Part shown: in pieces, positions 9,376 through 18,517 of the stretch
Layout of the letters: the number at the start of each line of letters is the position of its first letter
Numbering within the stretch: the first letter of the stretch is position 1
Source: Parabacteroides sp. PFB2-10
GTDB taxonomy: Bacteria; Bacteroidota; Bacteroidia; Bacteroidales; Tannerellaceae
Assembly: GCF_029893085.1 (NCBI RefSeq)
Contig: NZ_JARXWI010000019.1
Coordinates: forward strand, 1-64,000
DNA: 64,000 nt
Direction of reading: 5' to 3'
Translations under genes and position numbers: made by a program
The notes under the pieces: model-generated
Database searches by the model: none
The model's input: the letters and a program-made list of their open reading frames with translations, nothing else
Told to the model about the DNA's origin: nothing

Positions 9376-10380
9376 TTACTTCTTTGCCACGCCGTTTTGA
9401 GTTTGTTCTACAGGCTTCATAGTGCCATCTGAATTGTAATGCAACTCATCCACGCAAACACTGCGGCGTCCGATTGCGCCTGCATGACCGTCGATGGTCA
9501 ACACGGCATTGTGGTAGAAGAGATACCATTGGCCTTTAAACTCAATAATTCCCGGATGAATCGTAAAACTGTTTTCCGCCATACCGGTCAATTCGCCCTG
9601 AGGCGTCCAAGGACCTGCCATCGACGGGGCAGTTGCATACGCGATTGTTTCTTTTCCTCTTCCCATCGAAGCATAGGTCAAGTAATACATATCACCCCGT
9701 TTATGCAACCACGGACCTTCCACAAAGCGGGGCACATCCACCACCTGTATATCACCATCCAGTTCGATCAGATTGGGTTTCAATTTAGCCAGGAAACAGG
9801 TACCATTTCCCCAAGAAAGCCATGCCTCGCCATTATCATCTATAAAAGCGGTAGGGTCGATATCGTTCCACCAGCCACGCGCACCATTGTCTGTCATATC
9901 ATCCGTAATAAGCGGTTTGCCAATAGCGTCTTTGAAAGGTCCCGTGGGACTATCACCGATTGCTACACCAACTACCTTACTATTATAAGGTTCGCCGGCC
10001 TGAACCGTTGTATAGTAGTAGAACTTTCCATTCTTTTCAATCACCTGAGAAGCCCACGCCTCTCCTACTCCCCATGCGAAGTCGGTTGGTTTCAATACCG
10101 AACCATGGTCTGTCCATGTCTGCATATCAGCGGTTGAATAGCATAACCATTCCGTGATATTAAATTCTTTTCCGCCCGATGCGCCGTCTTGCCCATCATA
10201 ATATTCATCGTGGCCTACATATAAATAAAGCCTCCCGTTATACACCATGGGTGCCGGGTCGGCCGTAAACTTATCTTTTATTAAAGGATTTCCCGTATTC
10301 TTAAAAGTGGGAAGATTGTTCTGTTGCGCACAACAGGTAAACACAAATAAACTACTAACTAATAAAAAGAGATTTCTCAT
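9376..10380 (-). CDS. GH43 glycoside hydrolase, lipoprotein
   Basis: A 334-residue single-domain GH43 enzyme. The N terminus has a lipoprotein signal (VFTCCAQQ). Catalytic signatures are TADPAPMV (base Asp), NDIDPTAFIDDNGE (modulator Asp) and FVEGPWLHK (acid Glu). It lacks the C-terminal binding domain of the related protein at 5664. The family contains arabinofuranosidases, arabinanases and xylosidases; in this locus a role on arabinan or arabinogalactan side chains is the best inference. It lies between the hybrid regulator gene and the GH97 operon, all on the minus strand, with a 186-bp gap upstream. Confidence 0.87.
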   Translation of the reverse strand: MRNLFLLVSSLFVFTCCAQQNNLPTFKNTGNPLIKDKFTADPAPMVYNGRLYLYVGHDEYYDGQDGASGGKEFNITEWLCYSTADMQTWTDHGSVLKPTDFAWGVGEAWASQVIEKNGKFYYYTTVQAGEPYNSKVVGVAIGDSPTGPFKDAIGKPLITDDMTDNGARGWWNDIDPTAFIDDNGEAWLSWGNGTCFLAKLKPNLIELDGDIQVVDVPRFVEGPWLHKRGDMYYLTYASMGRGKETIAYATAPSMAGPWTPQGELTGMAENSFTIHPGIIEFKGQWYLFYHNAVLTIDGHAGAIGRRSVCVDELHYNSDGTMKPVEQTQNGVAKK

Positions 10381-10566
10381 AATGGATATTTTTATAAGAT
10401 TACACGGTGTAAAAGTAGTCGTTCGCCCAGAGGCAGAGGAGCATTATTTCTCTTTTTAGGCGGACTTTTCCTATCGGAATGAATAATCCGCCTGTCAAGC
10501 GAGATCGTCTTCCTTGCCATAACGCACTGAAAGATAGCAGCAAAAAAAGAACTGACGACATGAACC

Positions 10567-13500
10567 CTATCGGATCATAGAGCTGGGTGTGATCTTATAC
10601 TGCTTGACAAAACAGCGGGAGAAATACTTGGGGTCGTTGAATCCCACCCGGTAGGCAATTTCCGACACGATGATGTTGTTATTTTTGCTGTTTTCCAATA
10701 TCTTCTTGGCGAGCTGCAGACGATACAACAATATGAAACGCACCGGAGGAAGTCCGGTCAGGGAGATAAACTTTTTGTAGATAAGCGTATAACTGATATG
10801 CAACTTCTCCGCCAATTCTTTGACACCAAACTCGGGATCGGCATAGTTTTTCTCTAAAATATCCATCACCTCCTTCATGAATTGCTGATCAGAATGACCG
10901 ACCTCCAGATGCGAGAGGTTCAGATCCTCTTCCACAAACTTCTTCTGACGCAGGTTGCGATTCTTAAGAATGGCATCGATATGTGCCAGCAAGACCGATT
11001 GTTCGAATGGTTTCGTCACAAACCCATCGACCCCGTTCTCATAGCTTTCGATTCGAGCCGTCTCGCTCGAGTTGGCGGTAAGCAACAGGAAGGGGATATG
11101 ACACAACCTTTCATCTTTGCGTATCATCCGGCAAAAATCGGCACCGTCGCACACCGGCATCATCAAATCCGAAACGATAAAATCCGGTATAATCTGCTGA
11201 GCCATCCGGTAGCCCATCTCACCATTATTGGCTTCTGCCACATTATACTTCTCTTTCAGCATATTCCGGATATAATAGCGCATATCGGGATTGTCTTCAA
11301 CCAACAACAGGGTGGGTTTATCCCGATCGATGGCAATGAAAGGTTCTATCTTGTCATCGTTGAATATCGGTTCTTTCGGCTCCTGATCCGTTTCATTTTC
11401 CACCGAATCCGACAGGACAACAGGAAAATAGATTCGGAAAGAGACGCCTATCCGTTCCGACGACTTCACCTTGATCGTACCTCCCAACAGGGTGATGATC
11501 TCCTTAACGATATGCAATCCGATACCGGTGCTGCTTTGTCCCCAGTTCGTGTATTTATGCTGATCCGATATCCGGTAGAATAGTTGGAATATCTTATCTA
11601 TCTCTTCCTGAGCAATCAGGCTGCCGCTGTTGGTGACCGAGATGTATTGCAGGAGCTTTCCTGTTTCCTTATGAGGGAACTGACTGACCCGCAAGGTGAT
11701 CTTTCCATGATCCGGCGTGTACTTAATGGCATTCGACAGGAGGTTGAACAATACCTTATGCAGGTTTTCTTTGTCGGAATAGATATGATCGCTTTTCAAT
11801 CGATAGGTATTCTCGAACGTAATGCCTCGTTCCTTCATCAGGCTGGAGAAGTCCATGATCGTATAATTCAGAAACTTAGTAAAGTCGAACTGGGTGAAAT
11901 TCAATGTCAGGTTCTTGGCATCAATCTTACGCAGGTCGATCAATTGATTGACCAGCGACAATAGATATCGGGCATTCCGGTTGACAATCAAGAGGTTCTC
12001 TTTCTGCTCCTGATTGGTGGCCTGTTTGATAAGCTGGGTAGTCGGCCCCTGTATCAGTGTGAGCGGTGTTTTGAATTCATGAGTCAGGTTGGTGAAGTAG
12101 GATAGTTTCTCCTTATTGATCGCCTCCATTTGTTGCGAAAGGTCGACCAGTTCGTTCTTCTGCTGGTTGATCTCTTCGTTGCGCAACAGTAGCTGTTCGT
12201 TCTGCTCAACGATGATTGCCTGGGAGTCGGTCAGTTCCGATATGGTGGTGTTCAACTCCTGAGTGCGCTCATCGATTTTTTCTTTGAGCAACTGCTGGAT
12301 GTTTTTCTGCCTTCTGTTGTACCAGTAAAGCAGGTAAAGCAGGATGGAAAGCCCAAGGAGTCCCATCAGGGAGTAGAACCAGATCGTTTTGTAGAAAGGG
12401 GGATGCACAACAATGGTCAGGTAGGTGGAGGTCGACGACCAGGTGTTGTCATAATTCGTACACCACACCTGGAGGGTGTATTTGCCCGGTGTCAGATTGG
12501 TGTACTTGGCATGTCGCTTCTTCAACCCGGCGTTTGCCCGTTCCTTCAATTCGAGTATGCGGTGGAAATAGAATATCTTCTCCTGCTCCGTATAGTCGAG
12601 CGAGCTGAAAGTTAATTCGAATGAATTCTGGGGAGGATACAGATGTAGTTCTTCCGCATTCGAGATAGCTACATTCATTTGCTCACTGTTCAAATAGGGG
12701 GTCAACTCATTCCCATCGACCACAACGCTGGTAAGTGTCACCACCCGGTCTTTCTGCTTGGGAATGTTTACGGACGGACTAAACGAGACCAAACCATCGA
12801 TCGAACCCAACAATATGGTATGGTCTGTCGACCGGCAACCGGCTCTTTTATAGAATTGCTGCACCTGCAATCCGTCGCCCTCATCAAACTTAACCGCCCG
12901 GTAGGTATTGGTGTCGAAAAAGTAGATCCCTTTGAGCGTACTGATCCAGAGATTGCCGTTCTCATCGTCTATGATGTTCGAGATACTGGCATCCGACAAT
13001 CCGGAGCGTACGGCAAAATTCTGAAAGGTATACTCGCCGTACGGGCTGTTTTTGTCTAACAGATAAATGCCATTGCCCAGACTTCCGAGGAAAATATCCT
13101 TGCTTTTGGTTTCAATGATGCAGTTGATCTTTTCATTGATCTTGCTTTCCGGATCATTCAGTTTATAGGGATAATAGATACATTCATACCCCTCTTTGGA
13201 ATTCTTCAGGTCGATAATGTAGATGCCGTTGCCCCCAATCCATAAACGCGATTGCGAGTCGATAAAGATCGTATTCATGTGGCTGATCGTCTCATTCGAA
13301 CGGGTATAGTATTGCAATCGATTGATCACGCCGGTAGAGAAGTGAAAAGTGTGGATCTGGTTGCTGCTGCACATCCAAAGCGAATTGCGCACCGTATCCA
13401 ATGCCATATCATATATCTCGTTTGAAAGCAATCCCGAATTAGACGTATTGTAATGTTCAAACACCGGATCCGAGAGATGCTGCTTTAATAACTTATCAAC

Positions 13501-14793
13501 GCCTCCCCCAATGGTCGATATCCAATAGTCGCCCTGTCGGTCCTGAACGATTTTGGAAATATTGTTGTGAGCCAGCGAACGGGCATGAGCGGGGTTATGT
13601 GTATAAAACCGGAACCCACTACTCCCTTTCCTCTTGATAGCCAGGCCGCCATCGACAATGCCTGCCAGTACGTTTCCTTCGCGATCTTCCAATACCGTAC
13701 TGATGATGTGGGGCGTCCCTTTCTCATAGCCTTGCAATTCATGCGAAAAGCTAATGCGCTGGGGCGTCATGATGTTGATTCCTCCGAAGTCGGTTCCCAC
13801 CCAGATGTCATTGTTCTCATCGACAAAGACCCTGTTCACCACGTTATCGTTCAATGACCGTGCCTGCGCTCCTTTCTGAAAAGTCGCAAACTGATCATTG
13901 CGCAAATAGATATTCACCCCGTTTCTTGTGCCGATGATTATATCTCCCGAGCTGTTTTTGTCGATATCGGTAATATAGTTGGAGGATATGCTGTTGACAT
14001 CACGCGGATCATGTTGGTAGAGCGAATAAAACTGACTTTGGATGTTATAGCAATATAACCCATTCTGGGTACCCAGCCATAGGTAATCGCCATAAGAGAA
14101 CAAGCAGTTGAACGTAAGCCGGGAACTGTCGATATCCATCTGAACCGGCATACTCATATAATTCCCTTTCGTAGATGCGGCGAAGCGAAACAGACAGCCT
14201 GTCCCCCCGGCCCATATCTCATTACCGTATTTTACGATCGTTCGGATGTCGACTTCTTCTTTTAATAGATGGATTTCTTCGATCTCTCTCTCCTCATTGA
14301 CAACAGCATAGGCTAGGCAATCGCTTTTCCCTATCCAGAGGTTCCCCCAATCATCGATCAGTATGCTCTTCACTGGCGTAGAGAGCACCTCTTGGTTCTC
14401 TCCGGCATAGTCTTTGAAATAGTCGATATTCTCCTGAAGCAGATTGATGCGCGTAATGCCTGCCTCCGAGGCGATCCAGAGATTGGCCTGTTCGTCTTCT
14501 TTTATATCGTTGATGTAGTTGCTCTCCATAAAGAGCCGGGAGGAGGAAGATGTCGTAGAGTAATGCTTCAGGTCATAGCCGTCATAGCGATCGAGTCCGT
14601 TGGAGGTACCAAACCACATGAAGGAGTTGCTGTCTTTATGAATGGCCCGGATGGAGTTATCGCATAACCCGTCACGGATGGTTAAGAACTTGTAGTTGTA
14701 CTTGTTCGGATTGTTCTGTGCCCGCAACGCCTCGTGGTTCATCAGGCAAGAAAATAACAGGGCATATACGACTATGGAACGAAGGCATTTCAT
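10567..14793 (-). CDS. Hybrid two-component system sensor/regulator (HTCS)
   Basis: One-protein sensor kinase and transcription factor controlling the adjacent glycan locus. Start 14793 (MKCLRS) gives a signal peptide ending LRAQ; the frame is open to 15030, but that extension would bury it. Order over 1408 residues: periplasmic reg_prop beta-propeller blades (about 30-725, repeated LWIG-type motifs), Y_Y_Y domain (about 730-800), membrane helix (about 803-826), histidine kinase with His905 in THEFKTPL and an ATPase domain, receiver with Asp1209 in VSDLMMP, and an AraC-type DNA-binding domain (about 1311-1408). Such regulators bind a specific oligosaccharide in the periplasm and activate the susC/susD and enzyme genes of their own locus. 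It is divergent from the GH43 lipoprotein gene at 15029. Confidence 0.95.
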   Translation of the reverse strand: MKCLRSIVVYALLFSCLMNHEALRAQNNPNKYNYKFLTIRDGLCDNSIRAIHKDSNSFMWFGTSNGLDRYDGYDLKHYSTTSSSSRLFMESNYINDIKEDEQANLWIASEAGITRINLLQENIDYFKDYAGENQEVLSTPVKSILIDDWGNLWIGKSDCLAYAVVNEEREIEEIHLLKEEVDIRTIVKYGNEIWAGGTGCLFRFAASTKGNYMSMPVQMDIDSSRLTFNCLFSYGDYLWLGTQNGLYCYNIQSQFYSLYQHDPRDVNSISSNYITDIDKNSSGDIIIGTRNGVNIYLRNDQFATFQKGAQARSLNDNVVNRVFVDENNDIWVGTDFGGINIMTPQRISFSHELQGYEKGTPHIISTVLEDREGNVLAGIVDGGLAIKRKGSSGFRFYTHNPAHARSLAHNNISKIVQDRQGDYWISTIGGGVDKLLKQHLSDPVFEHYNTSNSGLLSNEIYDMALDTVRNSLWMCSSNQIHTFHFSTGVINRLQYYTRSNETISHMNTIFIDSQSRLWIGGNGIYIIDLKNSKEGYECIYYPYKLNDPESKINEKINCIIETKSKDIFLGSLGNGIYLLDKNSPYGEYTFQNFAVRSGLSDASISNIIDDENGNLWISTLKGIYFFDTNTYRAVKFDEGDGLQVQQFYKRAGCRSTDHTILLGSIDGLVSFSPSVNIPKQKDRVVTLTSVVVDGNELTPYLNSEQMNVAISNAEELHLYPPQNSFELTFSSLDYTEQEKIFYFHRILELKERANAGLKKRHAKYTNLTPGKYTLQVWCTNYDNTWSSTSTYLTIVVHPPFYKTIWFYSLMGLLGLSILLYLLYWYNRRQKNIQQLLKEKIDERTQELNTTISELTDSQAIIVEQNEQLLLRNEEINQQKNELVDLSQQMEAINKEKLSYFTNLTHEFKTPLTLIQGPTTQLIKQATNQEQKENLLIVNRNARYLLSLVNQLIDLRKIDAKNLTLNFTQFDFTKFLNYTIMDFSSLMKERGITFENTYRLKSDHIYSDKENLHKVLFNLLSNAIKYTPDHGKITLRVSQFPHKETGKLLQYISVTNSGSLIAQEEIDKIFQLFYRISDQHKYTNWGQSSTGIGLHIVKEIITLLGGTIKVKSSERIGVSFRIYFPVVLSDSVENETDQEPKEPIFNDDKIEPFIAIDRDKPTLLLVEDNPDMRYYIRNMLKEKYNVAEANNGEMGYRMAQQIIPDFIVSDLMMPVCDGADFCRMIRKDERLCHIPFLLLTANSSETARIESYENGVDGFVTKPFEQSVLLAHIDAILKNRNLRQKKFVEEDLNLSHLEVGHSDQQFMKEVMDILEKNYADPEFGVKELAEKLHISYTLIYKKFISLTGLPPVRFILLYRLQLAKKILENSKNNNIIVSEIAYRVGFNDPKYFSRCFVKQYKITPSSMIR

Positions 14794-14981
14794 AGTTGCA
14801 AACATACGGAAACAGGCTGACATAACAGGGGATTTTTCTAACTTATTGGTGGAAAAATTGTCTTTATGGGGCTGCCTCAAGTCAAAGAAGTTATCAGTCG
14901 CTTTGCTTCTTAAATAGTCACCAACCATGAATAGTCCCCCAAAAAAGAAAAATAATAACCCTGGGAAGAGGGTCGTTTGTA

Positions 14982-14989
14982 TAAGTTTG
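14982..14989 (+). promoter_or_regulatory. -7 box upstream of GH43 lipoprotein gene
   Basis: TAAGTTTG matches the Bacteroidetes TAnnTTTG -7 consensus and lies 39 bp before the ATG at 15029. There is no TTTG -33 box at the usual spacing, which fits an activator-dependent promoter. It lies in the 235-bp region shared with the divergent hybrid regulator gene. Confidence 0.4.
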
Positions 14990-15028
14990 CAGTAGGATGA
15001 AAGAAGAACAATAATAAAGTAACGGATC

Positions 15029-16087
15029 ATGATAAAGCCAATAGGCCATTATTTTATATTTTTATGCATACTGCTTCTGGCGGCATGCAACCCAACGCAT
15101 AAAACATCTCCTGAGGAGGGCTATAAATTGCTCGTCGGATGGGGATCACGCCCGCCGACTACCCTGCCTTTCGATTCCCTGATAATAAGTGACCCGTTCA
15201 TCCTGGCGGATGAAGAGAGCAAGATGTATTACTTAGTCGGATCAGGCGGCAGCCTGTGGAAAAGCCCGGATCTCGACATGTGGGAAGGGCCTTTCAACTA
15301 CATTGAGATAGACACCACCTCATGGATGGGAAAACGCCCTCTTGTATGGGCGCCCGAACTGCATAAGCGGGGCGACCTCTACTATTGTATCGCCACCTTT
15401 ACCAATACGCAACTCTTAGTCGATACGGTACCGGGACGCTACGAGGTGCAGCGGCGTTCACCCCATATATTGGTATCCGAAAAGCCGGAAGGCCCCTATC
15501 GCCCCCTGAGCAACACACCCTACCTGCCGGAGAAATGGTCGACCCTCGACGGCACGCTCTGGGTGGAAGAAGGCAAGCCCTATCTGGTCTTTTGTCACGA
15601 TTGGATGCAGACCACCGATGGGATTGTGAAATATGTCGAACTCGCCCCCGACCTCTCTGCCTCTGTCGGCGAGCCGGTGGCGATGTTCAAAGCTTCGGAT
15701 GCCCCTTGGCCGAGAGAGATGCGCTCGATTGGTGAACTTACCTATGGCATGTCTTTAGACGGCTATGTGATCGACGGTCCCTTCTTCTTCCGGACAGACA
15801 ACGGACGGCTGGGCATGCTCTGGTCGAGCTGGAGTGATCAACGTTATGCGCAAGGAGTGGCCTATGCTATCACCGGAAAGCTATCCGGTCCCTGGCAACA
15901 GATGGCAACCCCGTTAGTGCCCGAAAATTCCGGCCATGCCATGTTGTTTCGCACCTTCGAAGGCAAACCATTGATGTCACTGCATACGCAGAGCCTGGAC
16001 ATGGAGAAGCCCGGACCACGACGACCGGCCTTATTGGAAGTCGATCTTTCGGGCAATGAACTAAAGATTCTGGGAAGATACCGATAA
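15029..16087 (+). CDS. GH43-like glycosidase, lipoprotein, with Asp at the acid position
   Basis: A 352-residue lipoprotein (signal ends LLAACNP) with a five-bladed GH43 propeller. The base Asp is in IISDPFIL, the middle acidic position in TLDGTLWVEEGKPYLVF, and WAPELHKRGDLYY is typical of the fold. The motif that normally carries the acid Glu (EGP) reads VIDGPFF here, so Asp replaces Glu. This may be a feature of its GH43 subgroup rather than a loss of function, but the substrate cannot be read. It is divergent from the hybrid regulator, placing it under probable direct control. The 570 bp downstream contain no gene but a copy of the dispersed repeat. Confidence 0.78.
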   Translation: MIKPIGHYFIFLCILLLAACNPTHKTSPEEGYKLLVGWGSRPPTTLPFDSLIISDPFILADEESKMYYLVGSGGSLWKSPDLDMWEGPFNYIEIDTTSWMGKRPLVWAPELHKRGDLYYCIATFTNTQLLVDTVPGRYEVQRRSPHILVSEKPEGPYRPLSNTPYLPEKWSTLDGTLWVEEGKPYLVFCHDWMQTTDGIVKYVELAPDLSASVGEPVAMFKASDAPWPREMRSIGELTYGMSLDGYVIDGPFFFRTDNGRLGMLWSSWSDQRYAQGVAYAITGKLSGPWQQMATPLVPENSGHAMLFRTFEGKPLMSLHTQSLDMEKPGPRRPALLEVDLSGNELKILGRYR

Positions 16088-16157
16088 AGGGGATAGACTC
16101 CTCCCTCGCAGCGCCGTGAGCGGCAACCTTCAAATTCAGCCACCTCACAAAAGCGTA

Positions 16158-16437
16158 AACAAACGTTAATTTCACCATTTCCAACGAAACCCCCAATTTA
16201 CGATTTGTAATTTCCGAGGGACTTTGCGCGCAAAAAAGCGGGACTTCGGAGACAAACTCCCGGGAGAAACACTTTTTAACGTATGGATTTGTAAGTAAAA
16301 CGGGCGTTTTGCTTACAATCGCTATTTTAACATTTCAGGAGTTGGGGTGCGGAAATGAACGGTGAGATCTTCAAAGAGGAAAGGATTGGAAGATGGAAAT
16401 CAAGAGAAGGTGGTGGTCAAGAAGTCCGGAAGGACTT
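16158..16437 (+). repeat. Dispersed structured intergenic repeat, copy A (full length)
   Basis: About 280 bp, matching the copy at 52074-52355 over nearly its whole length and copies B and C over the core. Landmarks in order: a TTAATTT(A/C) lead-in, TTTACGATTTGTAATTTC, the palindrome TTTGCGCGCAAA, the palindrome CTCCCGGGAG, a hairpin GTAAGTAAAAC / GTTTTGCTTAC, and an AAGTCC-GGAA-GGACTT inverted repeat at the end. It lies in the 570-bp gap between convergent genes (16087 and 16658). The rest of this gap has two further GC-rich hairpins (near 16513-16527 and 16583-16604), a segment shared in inverted orientation with 43811-43835, and no gene. Confidence 0.8.
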
Positions 16438-16657
16438 TAGAATCTTCACATTTTCCCACATTTGAAGATCCCATCTCCTATTTCCTTCACACATTACATT
16501 ATTAACCTTAAGCCTCCCCTTGGGGGAGGTTTGGAGGGGCTGCATCTTCAATTATTACCATATTAGCATATGCTGCACAAGTCCTCCGCTTGGAGAGGCG
16601 GAGGTTGCTTAGTGTAAGTGTAAGTAGTGTAAGCGTAAAACAAACAACGCTTGGGTA

Positions 16658-18268
16658 TCATTCATTAATCAGCAGCTGCAAAGAGGTAGCTCCGGAGTCG
16701 GCCACCGGTTGCCCGTTGACGGTCAGCTGGCTGGTGTATTGCGCAAGCAATTCTTTTCCCTCCTTCACATATATATGTACGTTTTTTACCGAAACTTTTT
16801 CTGTATGTATCAATTCCATGCCCTGATCAGCGGTGATCTGAATATCTTCCAGCGTGATATTTTGGATTTTCATCTCGGGAAGTCCGTTGAAGAGCATCGC
16901 ACGGCGCGCCCCTTTACAGGTGACATTCCGGATCGATATATTGCGAAACGAAGGGGTCTCTTCCGTTACCGCAGGCAAGACAGCCTGAATGGTTTTGCCC
17001 TCTTCCAATTCTTCCAAGGCCGATTTGCCACTATAGAACAGATCGAACAGGATCGGTTCGGTCGGGATATCGGTCATCCGGATATTCTCGATCCATATAT
17101 TCTCCACCACTCCTCCCCGGCCGCGGGTGCTCTTAAAACGAAGCCCCACGTCGGTGCCCATAAACAGACAGTCGGCCACATAGATATTCTTCACACCGCC
17201 CGACATCTCGCTGCCTACGACAAAGCCACCATGTCCGTGCAATACTTCATTGTTCTTTATGATCACATTCTCACAGGGTACGTTCCTGTCGCGGCCATCC
17301 TGGTCTTTGCCCGACTTAAGACAGATCGCGTCATCGCCCACATCAAACAAATTGCCGATAATCAGTGCATCCTTACAGGATTCCAGGTCCAATCCATCGC
17401 CATTTTGCGAATACCAGGGATTGAACACCTTGACATCCGACATGATAAACTTTTCGCACATCAACGGATGAATACCCCAGGCCGGCGAGTTACGGAAAGT
17501 CACTCCTTCCAATAAAACACCCTTGCAACCGATCAGACTCACCAATACCGGACGCAGCCAGTGATGGATATCTTCCCATTCGGCATCGGTCGTCAGGTTT
17601 TGTGGGTTATTGAACATATCACTCGTTTTATACCCCCGCAACGATTCTTCGCTGGGAAACCAGATATCCCCCTTTTCATTGAGCACCCCTCCGGAGGCAA
17701 TGAGTTTGCGCCATTGAGCGTTCGTCATCTTATCCCTCTTCACAAAGCGCCAGGCATCGCCCGATCCGTCGAACACTCCTTCGCCCGTAACAGCAATATT
17801 TTGTACGTTACGCGCGTGTATAGGTGAGGTCGAACGGCGTGTGTTCAGCCCCTCGAAAGAGGTCTCAATGATGGGATAAAGCGATTTGTCGGGATTGAAC
17901 ACAACAAGCGCGTTAGCCTCGGCATGCAGATTGATATTATCCAAGAGTTTGATCGGTCCTGTCAGCCAGATGCCGGCAGGTATCACCACCCTGCCTCCGC
18001 CCTGAGCCGAAAGTTCTTCGATAGCCCGGTTGATCGCCTCCGTATTCATGGCTATGCCATCGCCGACAGCGCCATAATCAATAATATTCACCGAACGATC
18101 CGGGAAAACAGGCCGTTCGAAAGCCTCTATTGGGAAGGGGACATGATCAAAATAAGCGGCTAAGGAGCTCTCTGCGGCAACGGTCGATCCGGGAGTAGCC
18201 TGACACCCGGTAAAAGCCAATATTCCGGCAAGGAAAAAGGAGCATAGTGGAATGGATGCTGTTTTCAT
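16658..18268 (-). CDS. GH28 polygalacturonase-like lipoprotein
   Basis: A 536-residue right-handed beta-helix enzyme of family GH28, which hydrolyses galacturonan backbones by inversion. Catalytic motifs are all present: NGDGLD (Asp291), GDDAI (Asp312/313), HGHGG (344-348) and RFKS (377-380) for carboxylate binding. The signal ends in a lipobox (AFTGCQ), giving membrane anchoring. The N-terminal NIIDYGAVGDG segment is the usual start of the helix. It could act on homogalacturonan or on the rhamnogalacturonan backbone. It is divergent from susC at 18518, sharing a 249-bp regulatory region, so co-induction with the transporter is likely. This is the main evidence that the locus is for pectin. 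Confidence 0.93.
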   Translation of the reverse strand: MKTASIPLCSFFLAGILAFTGCQATPGSTVAAESSLAAYFDHVPFPIEAFERPVFPDRSVNIIDYGAVGDGIAMNTEAINRAIEELSAQGGGRVVIPAGIWLTGPIKLLDNINLHAEANALVVFNPDKSLYPIIETSFEGLNTRRSTSPIHARNVQNIAVTGEGVFDGSGDAWRFVKRDKMTNAQWRKLIASGGVLNEKGDIWFPSEESLRGYKTSDMFNNPQNLTTDAEWEDIHHWLRPVLVSLIGCKGVLLEGVTFRNSPAWGIHPLMCEKFIMSDVKVFNPWYSQNGDGLDLESCKDALIIGNLFDVGDDAICLKSGKDQDGRDRNVPCENVIIKNNEVLHGHGGFVVGSEMSGGVKNIYVADCLFMGTDVGLRFKSTRGRGGVVENIWIENIRMTDIPTEPILFDLFYSGKSALEELEEGKTIQAVLPAVTEETPSFRNISIRNVTCKGARRAMLFNGLPEMKIQNITLEDIQITADQGMELIHTEKVSVKNVHIYVKEGKELLAQYTSQLTVNGQPVADSGATSLQLLINE

Positions 18269-18473
18269 GTGTATTCGATTGTATAGTTTTTATTATTTTA
18301 TTCCGAATGCAATATTATAGTGTTCGGCTTGCAGTTTGGGTGAATATTTGTTTTTTTGCAGAGAGAAATTGGTAAAGATGTTTGATTTTTGGTTTTGATG
18401 TGGAAAAATTGGTTTCAGTCAATTATTTCACATAAATGAACAATCTGTAAACATCGAACCAATACGGACGCCA

Positions 18474-18481
18474 TACATTTG
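18474..18481 (+). promoter_or_regulatory. -7 box of the susC/susD operon
   Basis: TACATTTG matches TAnnTTTG and would start transcription about 30 nt before the susC ATG at 18518. No good TTTG -33 box is found at 19 bp, as expected for a promoter needing the hybrid regulator. The same octamer is used before the second susC (28724-28731). Confidence 0.5.
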
Positions 18482-18517
18482 CAGCTAATGATTAGTTAAT
18501 TAATAAATCTATCTATC

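Noticed and set aside
14794-15030. N-terminal extension of the hybrid regulator frame up to 15030
   Set aside because: It would put 79 residues ahead of a good signal peptide and overlap the divergent GH43 start; ATG at 14793 is preferred.
16709-17515. 268-residue open frame opposite the GH28 gene
   Set aside because: Antisense frame over a well-supported enzyme gene; no signal peptide or motif.
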